From E44-bin32 sp034430595 (GTDB lineage Bacteria; Chloroflexota; Anaerolineae; Anaerolineales; E44-bin32), in contig DAOUEL010000031.1 in NCBI GenBank assembly GCA_034430595.1, positions 62,001 through 126,000 on the forward strand: 64,000 nt of DNA, read 5' to 3'. The first letter of the stretch is position 1. Each line of letters begins with the position of its first letter. Positions 1 to 7,441 of this stretch are shown here, in pieces. The position numbers were made by a program, and so were the translations under genes. Under the pieces are notes generated by a model. The model was not told the DNA's origin, searched no databases, and saw nothing but the letters and a program-made list of their open reading frames with translations.

Positions 1-1
1 A

Positions 2-265
2 CGCATCCTGTGGAACGGCCTCTCCTACCACGACGCACAAATTGGTGGTCCGGTGAAAGGCGCCATCTGCCAGCTCTCGATCGAAGGTGATCACGTGATT
101 ATCGGCTTTATTCACGGTGCGTTCCTGCCCGACCCATCCGGCCTGCTTCAAGGCGACCGTAAGTCCAAGCGCTGCCTGCAGGTCGACTCGCTTGAAGCAA
201 CTCCCTGGGGGGAACTTGAAGCGCTGCTACGGGCTGCTGCTGCGTACGTGGAGCGCTGGCGGTGA
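2..265 (+). CDS. DUF1801-family protein, 5' end outside window
   Basis: The frame is open from the first bases, so the gene begins before the window and only its last 87 codons are seen. The text has the family signatures: WNGLSYHD near the visible start, GGPVKGAICQ, then GFIHGAFLPDP and LLQGDRKSKR, ending in a short helix rich in Ala. These fit the DUF1801 (YdhG-like) fold, a small alpha/beta domain of unknown biochemical role. An internal ATG at 53 exists but lies inside the conserved core and is not the start. No terminator was recognised before the next gene 50 bases downstream. Family assignment is from memory of its motifs; function is not known. Confidence 0.7.
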   Translation, partial: RILWNGLSYHDAQIGGPVKGAICQLSIEGDHVIIGFIHGAFLPDPSGLLQGDRKSKRCLQVDSLEATPWGELEALLRAAAAYVERWR

Positions 266-314
266 ACGGCTGCATTTTCCTTGAATATTTGAGACAGCAG
301 ACTCAGGAGTAGCC

Positions 315-896
315 TTGGATCCCACGCCTGCAGTTGAAGCCCGCCTACGGAATTTCTTCAAGATTTTTAACCGTTTTATGGTTCTGCTCTGGCGTCTCGG
401 CCTCGCCCGGTACGGCAACGGCAACAAATACGCCGGTTGGATCATGATCATCAAGCACCGCGGTCATCGAACAGGGCTGACCCGCTATACGCCGGTGAAC
501 TACGCCGAAGTGGGGGATGATATTTACTGCACGGCTGGTTTTGGACCCGGCACGCACTGGTACCGCAACCTGCTGGCAGACCCCAGAGTCGAACTCTGGC
601 TGCCGGATGGTCGTTGGAGCGGCCTGGCCGAAGACGCCAGCCATGATCCCCAGCGAATCATATACTTCCGCAAGGTTCTGGTTGCCTCCGGTTTCGCCGG
701 ACCGCTCTTCGGTGTCAACCCGCGCCGAATGAGCGATAATGAGCTCGAATCCGTGCTCGAAGGCTATCGTCTCGTGCGCATTCGCAAAACCGGTCCGCTG
801 ACAGGTCCGGGAGGACCTGGCGAACTGGCCTGGATATGGCCGCTTGCCACCTTCCTGCTGCTTGCAATCCTGCTGCGTCGAAGGAAACGGGTGTGA
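315..896 (+). CDS. Deazaflavin (F420)-dependent nitroreductase-like protein with C-terminal membrane helix
   Basis: A 193-residue protein of the Ddn/nitroreductase deazaflavin-dependent family, which uses reduced F420 to reduce quinones or nitro compounds. Seen in sequence: KHRGHRTGLTRYTPVNY near residues 47-63, GPGTHWYRNLLADPRVEL near 78-95 and a C-terminal LVRIRKTGP strand, all in the usual order of this split beta-barrel family. Residues 172-187 form one hydrophobic helix followed by a basic RRRKRV tail, so the protein is probably membrane-tethered, which is not universal in the family. Start is TTG with CAGGAG 5-10 bases upstream. The stop overlaps the next gene's ATG (TGATG), so the two are translationally coupled. 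F420 use is inferred from family; quinone or nitro substrate is unknown. Confidence 0.75.
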   Translation: MDPTPAVEARLRNFFKIFNRFMVLLWRLGLARYGNGNKYAGWIMIIKHRGHRTGLTRYTPVNYAEVGDDIYCTAGFGPGTHWYRNLLADPRVELWLPDGRWSGLAEDASHDPQRIIYFRKVLVASGFAGPLFGVNPRRMSDNELESVLEGYRLVRIRKTGPLTGPGGPGELAWIWPLATFLLLAILLRRRKRV

Positions 897-1489
897 TGAG
901 CCTGGTTGACTGGCTTGCCGACGGCGACCTGCGCTCGGACGGTTTTGCAGACGAAGCCGCTGAATTTATCCTGCAGAACCCGGAGCTGATCGATGAACTG
1001 CTTTATGCGCTGGATCATCGCGATCCGGTCGTGCGCGGTCATGCCGCCGACGCACTCGAGAAGGTTGGGCGGACACGGCCTGATCTGATCAAGCCAGCAT
1101 GCGACTCATTAATCGCCAGAACGGAGCAGCCTGTACCAGCTGCGGTCAGGATGCACCTGAGCATGATCTTCGGGCACCTGGCCGTTTACCCCGAACTGCA
1201 CCAGAAGCTGCTGGACGTCCTCCTGGAACTGCTTGAGGGTCCGGGCGTTTTCTCCCGCAGCTGGGCGATCTCATCGCTTTGCATTATCGGGCGGCTTGAA
1301 CCCGACGCAAGGGGCTTGATCCTCGACCGCTTGTCCAGGACAGCAAACGACTCAAGCATCGCGATTCGCACTCGCACCCGGAAGGCAATCGCTCTCCTGA
1401 CCGACGATTCACGGGATTTTCCACCCGGCTGGGTGAAAAGCGAACAACTTTCCTGGCTTGAAACCGGTGGAGCGGATGCCGGGGCTTGA
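896..1489 (+). CDS. HEAT-repeat protein
   Basis: A 197-residue all-helical protein with paired amphipathic helices, for example RDPVVRGHAADALEKVG near residues 41-57, which is a typical HEAT/PBS-lyase-like repeat, and a second copy near 145-165 (SSIAIRTRTRKAIALL). Such repeats build curved solenoids that bind proteins; no enzymatic residues are visible. The ATG overlaps the stop of the upstream nitroreductase-like gene by one base, so it is probably coupled to it. The frame extends 20 codons upstream to an earlier start, but that stretch overlaps the coding end of the neighbour and is rejected. Partner unknown. Confidence 0.65.
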   Translation: MSLVDWLADGDLRSDGFADEAAEFILQNPELIDELLYALDHRDPVVRGHAADALEKVGRTRPDLIKPACDSLIARTEQPVPAAVRMHLSMIFGHLAVYPELHQKLLDVLLELLEGPGVFSRSWAISSLCIIGRLEPDARGLILDRLSRTANDSSIAIRTRTRKAIALLTDDSRDFPPGWVKSEQLSWLETGGADAGA

Positions 1490-1508
1490 CGGAGAACTTG
1501 AAGAAGAG

Positions 1509-2198
1509 ATGCAGCCACAACTGCTGAACCTGCTCGCCCTTCTGACGATTATCCTCCTGCTGGTCTACAGCGGGCTCAAGCGCGCGCCGGGAATCGGGAT
1601 CTTTCTCAGCCTGGCCATCATCGCCTACGTAGTATGGTCACACCCGGATGGATTGGCATGGCTGGGCTTCCAGCCACAGGGAAGCTGGCCCGGGACGGTA
1701 GGTTTGGCGCTTCTCTGCGGTGCGGCGATCGCTGCCTTTTCGACGATCATCCTCGAGCCCGGGATCGAACGCCTGACCGGCCGCGTCCATGAAGTCAGCA
1801 TCGTCGAGGGCGTACGGGGCAGCTGGCTGGCGCTTATCCGATGGCTGCTGGTAGTCTGGATTCTCGTGGCAATGCTGGAAGAACTCATCTTTCGAGGTTA
1901 CTTGATAAGCGCACTCTCGGACTTGTTCGGCACATCCCTGGCAGCTTTGATCCTTAATCTACTGCTCAGCTCGGCCATCTTCGGCCTGGCGCACGCCTAC
2001 CAGGGGCCGAGCGGGATCATAAGCACCGGCACGATCGGGTTGCTGATCGGTCTCCTCTACCTGCTCTCTGGATCGAACCTTTGGCTCGTGGTTCTGGTGC
2101 ATGGTTTCATCGATACGATTCAGCTGACGCTCATGTCCGCCAACCTCGACCAACGCCTGCACAGACTGATCATCAAGCCCGGTCGAGACGAAAAATAA
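1509..2198 (+). CDS. CPBP-family intramembrane glutamic protease
   Basis: A 229-residue multi-helix membrane protein of the CPBP (CAAX protease/bacteriocin-processing, ABI) family. The catalytic motif EELIFRG is visible about residue 122, and the second motif FGLAHAYQG about residue 160, both inside hydrophobic segments as expected for Rce1-like proteases; the third conserved His lies in VVLVHGFIDT near the C-terminus. About seven membrane segments can be counted. Start chosen at ATG 1509 because AAGAAGAG stands just upstream and the protein then begins with the first helix; in-frame starts at 1458 (TTG) and 1476 are possible. It follows the HEAT gene by 19 bases and may share its transcript. 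Substrate unknown. Confidence 0.8.
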   Translation: MQPQLLNLLALLTIILLLVYSGLKRAPGIGIFLSLAIIAYVVWSHPDGLAWLGFQPQGSWPGTVGLALLCGAAIAAFSTIILEPGIERLTGRVHEVSIVEGVRGSWLALIRWLLVVWILVAMLEELIFRGYLISALSDLFGTSLAALILNLLLSSAIFGLAHAYQGPSGIISTGTIGLLIGLLYLLSGSNLWLVVLVHGFIDTIQLTLMSANLDQRLHRLIIKPGRDEK

Positions 2199-2348
2199 TG
2201 CGATTGCGGCTGCGGATTCCCTCATCCAAAGTCAGCATCTGCCCGCTGAATGTCAACAGATTGTCATCCTATCTACTGCGGTCTATGCGATGCTTGGAAC
2301 ATGAACTGCCCACGCCTCGCCCGGGTAGTATGGATAAAGGGGTATTGG

Positions 2349-2963
2349 ATGTACTGCAGTAACTGCGATTGCACGTTCGACGGCTGGTCTTACACATGTC
2401 CGGTTTGTCACGCACAACTGCTTCCAGCAAGCTCACATGACACAGCGCTGGAGCGAGTAGCTCTCGAGTATGAGGAGCTTGTCCAGCGGGTGCGTCAGGC
2501 GGGTGGTGAAATCCGCTTCGATGTCCACACGCATGCTGTCAAGCGGAGATCAACGATACGTTTCCCATACTTCGGTTTCGGCGAAGCGTTCGAGGCAGAG
2601 CTTCATGGAGAGGAAGGTGACGTCTGGGCAAATTTTCGCTGCATCGAAGTTGGTCGGAGTCGGGCGCTGGGTTTTGCATGGCGAGGCTTTGGTTTCGCCT
2701 GGGCTTCAACGCTGGAGGGCTTGGTTTGCGGCAATCCGGCCTTGCTCCAAGTGGAACGCGTCGGTCGAGTTCGCGGCTGGAGTTTCCCATTTTTCGGTTA
2801 CGGCTACGCCTGGGGGGAAGGATTCAGCGGCGGCTGTGGAGAGTTGATCACCCTAAATTTGCAGCTGTTGGAAAAGCACCATCTCTCCCGGCGCAAGTTC
2901 CTATATCGTGGATTCGGCTATGCTTGGGGTAAAAGCTATATGGCGACGCTTTCCCTGAGATGA
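2349..2963 (+). CDS. Zinc-ribbon protein with four ~37-residue Gly/aromatic repeats
   Basis: I do not recognise this protein. It is 204 residues. A zinc-ribbon-like pair, C3-x2-C6 and C17-x2-C20, opens the chain, followed by a short acidic helix (about 30-50). Then a glycine/aromatic motif recurs four times: GFGEAF (76), GFGFAWA (113), GYGYAWG (150) and GFGYAWG (188), that is at intervals of 37, 37 and 38 residues. Each copy is preceded by Arg-rich residues and followed by a predicted strand, suggesting a repeated beta unit. Start at ATG 2349 with AAAGGGG six bases upstream; the frame is open further back to 2250. There is no signal peptide, so it is probably cytoplasmic. No function is assigned. 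Confidence 0.6.
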   Translation: MYCSNCDCTFDGWSYTCPVCHAQLLPASSHDTALERVALEYEELVQRVRQAGGEIRFDVHTHAVKRRSTIRFPYFGFGEAFEAELHGEEGDVWANFRCIEVGRSRALGFAWRGFGFAWASTLEGLVCGNPALLQVERVGRVRGWSFPFFGYGYAWGEGFSGGCGELITLNLQLLEKHHLSRRKFLYRGFGYAWGKSYMATLSLR

Positions 2964-3103
2964 ACTTGCAGTTACGATCTTTAGGATATCGAACCATACG
3001 TACTTTACACTTCTCCAAGTAAATGATAGATTGGCCTTCATAAGGTCCCTTAAGTTTAAAATCTGGCAACCAAATCTTCGTTGCACACGTCCTATGGAGA
3101 TAC

Positions 3104-4222
3104 ATGATGCCCCGCCGATACCATCCCATGCTATCTCTCTTGTGCGGCTTGCTTATGCTATACGGTTGCTCACCAGGAGCCAGCGCTCCTAAGGGGGACC
3201 AGCTGGAGACTGCCGGGGCTGCAACGCTTGAATCTATCGCCTCTCCCACGCTGTTCCCGCCGACGATGACTCCAACCCTCCCGGCCCCCGAAACCACCTT
3301 GTGGATGACCTATGACGAAGGCGGTGATCAGATCTGGGTCCTGGGCGATGGATTGCCCTATCAGCGCACCCTTCCGGTCAGCATCGGTGGGTTTTACGGG
3401 TATACAGCGACGACAAACCGCATCTTGATGGCCGCCCAATGGGGAGATCATGGAGCCGGACCGGGGAACGTATCGGTCAGCGATCTTTCAATTCTCGATC
3501 TGAACACCGGCCAGGTGTCCACACTCATCAGCGATAACGTCGTCGAGGCGCAGTGGGCACCAGGTGGCGACGCAATCGCCTACATCCTCGCTACCTCCGA
3601 GACGTACGAACTCCATTGGCGCACATCTGATGGCGCCGACCGGGTGCTTGCGCACGATGTCACGTTCACCTGGAGCATATCGCCGACCGGCGGGGCTGTC
3701 GCCTTCACGCGCGAAACCGGCTATGAACTCGACATGGCCCCCGGCTTCTACATTGTGCAGGTCGCTACGGGTGAGGAAATGAAACTCTCCGATGTCGATA
3801 AATCCGGCACCGGCAGCACCGCAGACTTCCCCTACTGGTCGTTTGACGGAAACCAGGTGATCCTTTCACATTACGGTGGGCCACCTCCCGCCCGGGTGGT
3901 ATGGGCCCGGGTTGACGGGAGTGAGGTTCACGACCTGGGCCTGCTGACCGAAACCGGCGAAATACAGTGGGACCTGACCTTACCATTCCTGCTCTGGGAT
4001 CCGGATGGCGAGCACCTTTACACGAATCCAGACGCCTTCTACGGTGAAGGTGAGATGGGCGGAGCTTCTCCGCTGATTCGCTACCGGCTCGAGCGCACGA
4101 ACTACACTCTCGTGGAGCCGGAAACCATGGGTACATTCTGGCAGATCATCGATTGGGCAGTTCCGGGCTACTCGTTATGGGTCCAGGATGAAAGTGGAGT
4201 TCATGAATACATCCTCCCCTGA
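3104..4222 (+). CDS. Lipoprotein with TolB/WD40-like beta-propeller
   Basis: A 372-residue exported lipoprotein. The signal peptide ends in the lipobox LYGC, with the lipidated Cys at 22, followed by a low-complexity Ser/Thr/Pro linker (about 40-65). The rest is a series of short strands with recurring patterns such as GDQIWVLGDG, GGDAIAYILATSE, TGGAVAFTRETG and DGNQVILSHYGG, which resemble TolB-type or PD40 propeller blades. ATG 3104 has GGAG close upstream; ATG 3107 is an alternative. It probably sits on the outer face of the cell membrane; a binding or sensing role is guessed from the fold only. An open stretch in another frame continues for about 45 codons after the stop (see findings). 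Confidence 0.65.
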   Translation: MMPRRYHPMLSLLCGLLMLYGCSPGASAPKGDQLETAGAATLESIASPTLFPPTMTPTLPAPETTLWMTYDEGGDQIWVLGDGLPYQRTLPVSIGGFYGYTATTNRILMAAQWGDHGAGPGNVSVSDLSILDLNTGQVSTLISDNVVEAQWAPGGDAIAYILATSETYELHWRTSDGADRVLAHDVTFTWSISPTGGAVAFTRETGYELDMAPGFYIVQVATGEEMKLSDVDKSGTGSTADFPYWSFDGNQVILSHYGGPPPARVVWARVDGSEVHDLGLLTETGEIQWDLTLPFLLWDPDGEHLYTNPDAFYGEGEMGGASPLIRYRLERTNYTLVEPETMGTFWQIIDWAVPGYSLWVQDESGVHEYILP

Positions 4223-4330
4223 ACGGGCATCATCCAGATACCATTGCCTGGGGCAACCGGAACGTAGATGGGATTTGGCTGGCACCTGGGCAGCAGCTTC
4301 AGATGTATGTAACATGGGAAGGCCAGCCGA

Positions 4331-5257
4331 ATGCAGCGTCTTGGATTTGTAACACTGATCGGCTCTGAGCACGTGGCCGCGGATGGTGCGCTGCTGCTCT
4401 CAAGCCTGCGCCAGTTCGGGGGTGATATCAGCAGCGCACCGCTCTGGGTCTTTCATGCTGAATCAACCCTGCCCGGAGCTTTCGATTTCGATGCGAAAGA
4501 TGTGCATCCGGTAAGCCTGGAGCTGGAACCCACCCCCCATGGCATCCCCTTCGGAGCCAAGGTAAGCGCCTGTGCCCACGCGGAGAGGTATCTTGCGGGC
4601 GAGATCGAAACGTTAGTCTGGATCAACCCACGGGCCCTGATCATCCAGCCACCAGTCGCGTTTCAGCTTGACCAGAGCCATCGTGCTGCGCTCCGTCCTG
4701 TTCACATCAAGAATATCGGCTCGCCGATTGATCAGCACCCGGATCCCTTCTGGCAAGCAATCTACGATTTTCTAGGGGTTGACGGATCGCTGAACAGCGT
4801 AGAGTCATACGTCGACCTCCAGCGCATCCGCCCCTACTTCAATACGCACATGTTCGCCATCAACCCCAAGCTCGGTTTGCTCGAGGCCTGGCTCGACGCC
4901 TTCAAAGAGCTCACGGAAGACGATGAATTCACGTTGGAGTACTGCGCGGATGATCTACACCGGATCTTCCTGCACCAGGCGCTCTTCAGCGCGCTGCTCA
5001 CACAGCAGTTAGCCTGGAATCAGATCCGCATCCTTCCGATGGAGTACAGCTATCCGCTGCACCTGCACGATACCATTCCGCTGGAGCGGCAGGCGAAAAG
5101 CCTCGATGAACTCATCTGCCCGGTGTATGAAGATACCTTCGAATATCCGCGAACGTTAAACGGGCTTTCGGCATCGGAGCATCTCGCCTCATGGCTGCGC
5201 AGCCAACCGGGTGCATCCCCCGCGGGATCCGGCACCGTGCAGTCCGGGCGAGAGTAA
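4331..5257 (+). CDS. Conserved hypothetical protein, possibly glycosyltransferase-fold
   Basis: A 308-residue soluble protein without signal peptide or membrane helix. The N-terminus MQRLGFVTLIGSEHVAADGALLLSSLR followed later by ETLVWINPRALIIQPP (about 95-110) has the layout of nucleotide-sugar-binding GT-A proteins, where a central acidic or polar motif follows a hydrophobic strand; however no clear DxD is present. Residues 165-185 (PYFNTHMFAINPKLG) also resemble the acceptor side of such enzymes. The call is weak. Start ATG 4331 follows GGGAAGG by about ten bases. The next gene begins five bases after its stop, so both probably share a transcript. Confidence 0.45.
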   Translation: MQRLGFVTLIGSEHVAADGALLLSSLRQFGGDISSAPLWVFHAESTLPGAFDFDAKDVHPVSLELEPTPHGIPFGAKVSACAHAERYLAGEIETLVWINPRALIIQPPVAFQLDQSHRAALRPVHIKNIGSPIDQHPDPFWQAIYDFLGVDGSLNSVESYVDLQRIRPYFNTHMFAINPKLGLLEAWLDAFKELTEDDEFTLEYCADDLHRIFLHQALFSALLTQQLAWNQIRILPMEYSYPLHLHDTIPLERQAKSLDELICPVYEDTFEYPRTLNGLSASEHLASWLRSQPGASPAGSGTVQSGRE

Positions 5258-5262
5258 CGGAC

Positions 5263-6384
5263 ATGCGAATCGTTCCAATCGACCTTGCTGATCGCCACCT
5301 TGTAGCCAGCTTCCTTGAACTGCCATTCCGCCTCTATCAAGAGTTTCCCCAGTGGGTGCCACCGCTCCGATTCGAATCACAGCGCATGCTGGATCCTCAC
5401 CGTAACCCCTTCTTTCAACATTCCGAGGCGGTTTTCTTTCTCGCAACCTCGAGCGACGGTGAACCTACAGGCCGGTTGGCCGTGCTTGAGAACCACCGCT
5501 ATAACGACCACAACCAGGAAAAGACGGCCTTCTTCTACCTGTTTGAATGTGTGAACGATCGCCAGGTCTCGGGCGAGCTTTTTGAGGCTGGATTTGCCTG
5601 GGCGCGTGAGCACGGCCTGAACAAGATACTCGGACCGAAGGGTTTCAGCGCGCTGGACGGAATGGGTCTGCTGGTGAAGGGATTTGAACACCGTCCCGCT
5701 TTCGGCATTCCCTACAACCCAGAATACTATGTGGGGCTGGTCGAGGAGGCCGGTTTTGAAAAGCGAGGGGAAGTCGTTTCAGGCTACCTCGGCTCCGAGC
5801 TGGAGTTTCCAGACCGGATCCACCAGCTCGCTGAGCTTGTGCGGAAACGGCGTGGGCTGCGGATCGCCCGCTACCGCACAAGACGCGATCTCCGGCGGCT
5901 GACACCGAAATTAAAGTCGATGTACAACTCAGCCCTGGGAGGCACCTCTGGCAACGTCCCGCTCACCGATGATGAAGCCGAGGCGATCGCCGATCAGCTG
6001 CTGTGGTTCGCTGACCCGCGTTTGATCAAAGTCGTGATGAAGGAGGATGAGCCCGTTGGGTTTCTTTTCGCCTACCCCGATATCTCGGCCGCGCTGCAGC
6101 GAACGGGCGGCCGCCTGTTCCCCTTCGGCTGGGCGGATTGCCTGCTCGAGCTGCGCCGCACTCGCTGGGTGAACGTCAATGGCGCCGGGATGATCGAAGG
6201 CTACCGCGGCCTGGGCGGCACCGCGCTGCTCTTCAGCGAGATGTACCAGAGCGTGCGGGAGGGTGGGTTTGAACATGCCGACCTGGTACAGATCGGGGTT
6301 GAGAACTCAAACATGCAGCGTGAGCTGCGCGAATTGGGGGTCGATTTTTACAAAACTCACAGGCTCTACCAGCGGGAGCTTTAG
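5263..6384 (+). CDS. GNAT-like N-acetyltransferase-fold protein (YghO-like)
   Basis: A 373-residue protein. The opening segment with LPFRLYQEFPQWVPPL (about 18-33) and NPFFQHSEAVFFLA (about 47-60) is typical of the YghO-like group of GNAT-fold proteins found in many bacteria, usually annotated N-acetyltransferase of unknown substrate. A second GNAT-like half lies at about 255-365, with AGMIEGYRGLGGTALLF at the position where acetyl-CoA pyrophosphate would bind. Start at ATG 5263 is preferred over the in-frame start at 5191, which lies inside the upstream gene; it is five bases after that gene's stop. Catalysis is inferred by fold only. Confidence 0.6.
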   Translation: MRIVPIDLADRHLVASFLELPFRLYQEFPQWVPPLRFESQRMLDPHRNPFFQHSEAVFFLATSSDGEPTGRLAVLENHRYNDHNQEKTAFFYLFECVNDRQVSGELFEAGFAWAREHGLNKILGPKGFSALDGMGLLVKGFEHRPAFGIPYNPEYYVGLVEEAGFEKRGEVVSGYLGSELEFPDRIHQLAELVRKRRGLRIARYRTRRDLRRLTPKLKSMYNSALGGTSGNVPLTDDEAEAIADQLLWFADPRLIKVVMKEDEPVGFLFAYPDISAALQRTGGRLFPFGWADCLLELRRTRWVNVNGAGMIEGYRGLGGTALLFSEMYQSVREGGFEHADLVQIGVENSNMQRELRELGVDFYKTHRLYQREL

Positions 6385-6437
6385 CCAGCGGCTGCGCTGA
6401 CCTGGCATCGCTCCAGAAAGAATTTCGGGGAAACGGG

Positions 6438-7346
6438 ATGCCTACTGTCCAGCACACTTCAGAGACCCGTGTGCAGTTCGAGAACGTCGAACTTGTCTAT
6501 GATGCCTTTGGTGATCCGCAATGCCCGGCCATGCTGCTGATCGCCGGGCTCGGCAACCAGCTCATCGGCTGGCGTGAAGACTTCTGCCGCCAGCTGGCGG
6601 CAAGCGGATTGTTCGTGATCCGTTTCGATAATCGCGATGCCGGCCTTGCAACCCGTTTCGATCAAGCAAACACACCGAACATGCTGGCCATCGCCATGGC
6701 CTTCATATTCAACACCACGTTGAAGGTGCCTTACACGCTGAACGACATGGCCGGCGATGCACTTCGGCTCCTCGATCACCTTGGTATCGATCAGGCGCAC
6801 ATACTGGGCGCATCGCTGGGCGGCATGATCGCCCAGGCGTTTGCACTCAATGATCCAGAACGTATCCGCTCGCTAACCTTGATGCTGACTGCCGCGCCAG
6901 GTAATCGGCGTCCCCTTCCACGACCCCGCTCACTGGTCCTGTTCAGCCCCCCTGCCGTCGGTCTGGAAGCGCAGGTCGAACACCACCTGCGCGTGAAGCG
7001 GGCCCTGCGCGGTCCACGCTTCCCGCTGGATGAGCCTGAACTTCGAGCCCATGCTCGCCGCTTGATCGAACGTTCGCCCCGGCCAGCCGGAACGGGACGC
7101 CAGCTGGCAGCCATTGCGGCCTATGGGAACCAGGCACACTCCCTGCGGAAGCTGTCCGTTCCCACGCTCGTGATCCATGGCACGCAGGATCCGCTGCTCC
7201 CACCCGGTCATGCCCATCGCCTGGCAGAACTGATCCCGGGAGCAAAGCTGTTAATGATTGAAGGACTGGGACACGAATTCCCGCCTGGCATCTTTCCGCA
7301 GGTGGTTGACGCCATCCTGCGAGATTCTGTAGGTGCGGATTCGTAG
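6438..7346 (+). CDS. Alpha/beta-hydrolase
   Basis: A 302-residue alpha/beta-hydrolase. The oxyanion segment LLIAGLGN (33-40), the nucleophile elbow GASLGG with Ser126, an acid at Asp251 in HGTQDPLL and the catalytic His279 in GLGHEF form a complete triad. A helical lid of about 80 residues separates strand 6 from the elbow. The arrangement resembles RdmC/aclacinomycin-methylesterase-like esterases and fluoroacetate-dehalogenase relatives, but substrate specificity cannot be read from sequence. No signal peptide, so cytoplasmic. It lies 53 bases downstream of the GNAT-like gene with GGGGAAACGGG before its ATG. Confidence 0.8.
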   Translation: MPTVQHTSETRVQFENVELVYDAFGDPQCPAMLLIAGLGNQLIGWREDFCRQLAASGLFVIRFDNRDAGLATRFDQANTPNMLAIAMAFIFNTTLKVPYTLNDMAGDALRLLDHLGIDQAHILGASLGGMIAQAFALNDPERIRSLTLMLTAAPGNRRPLPRPRSLVLFSPPAVGLEAQVEHHLRVKRALRGPRFPLDEPELRAHARRLIERSPRPAGTGRQLAAIAAYGNQAHSLRKLSVPTLVIHGTQDPLLPPGHAHRLAELIPGAKLLMIEGLGHEFPPGIFPQVVDAILRDSVGADS

Positions 7347-7441
7347 GTCGACTCCTGGGCCTCTAAACCCCAGCTCTAGCCGAGGTTCGACTTCAACCAG
7401 CTGCGGACACTGCCGGGACCCATTGGCCGGGTGCGTGCGGT

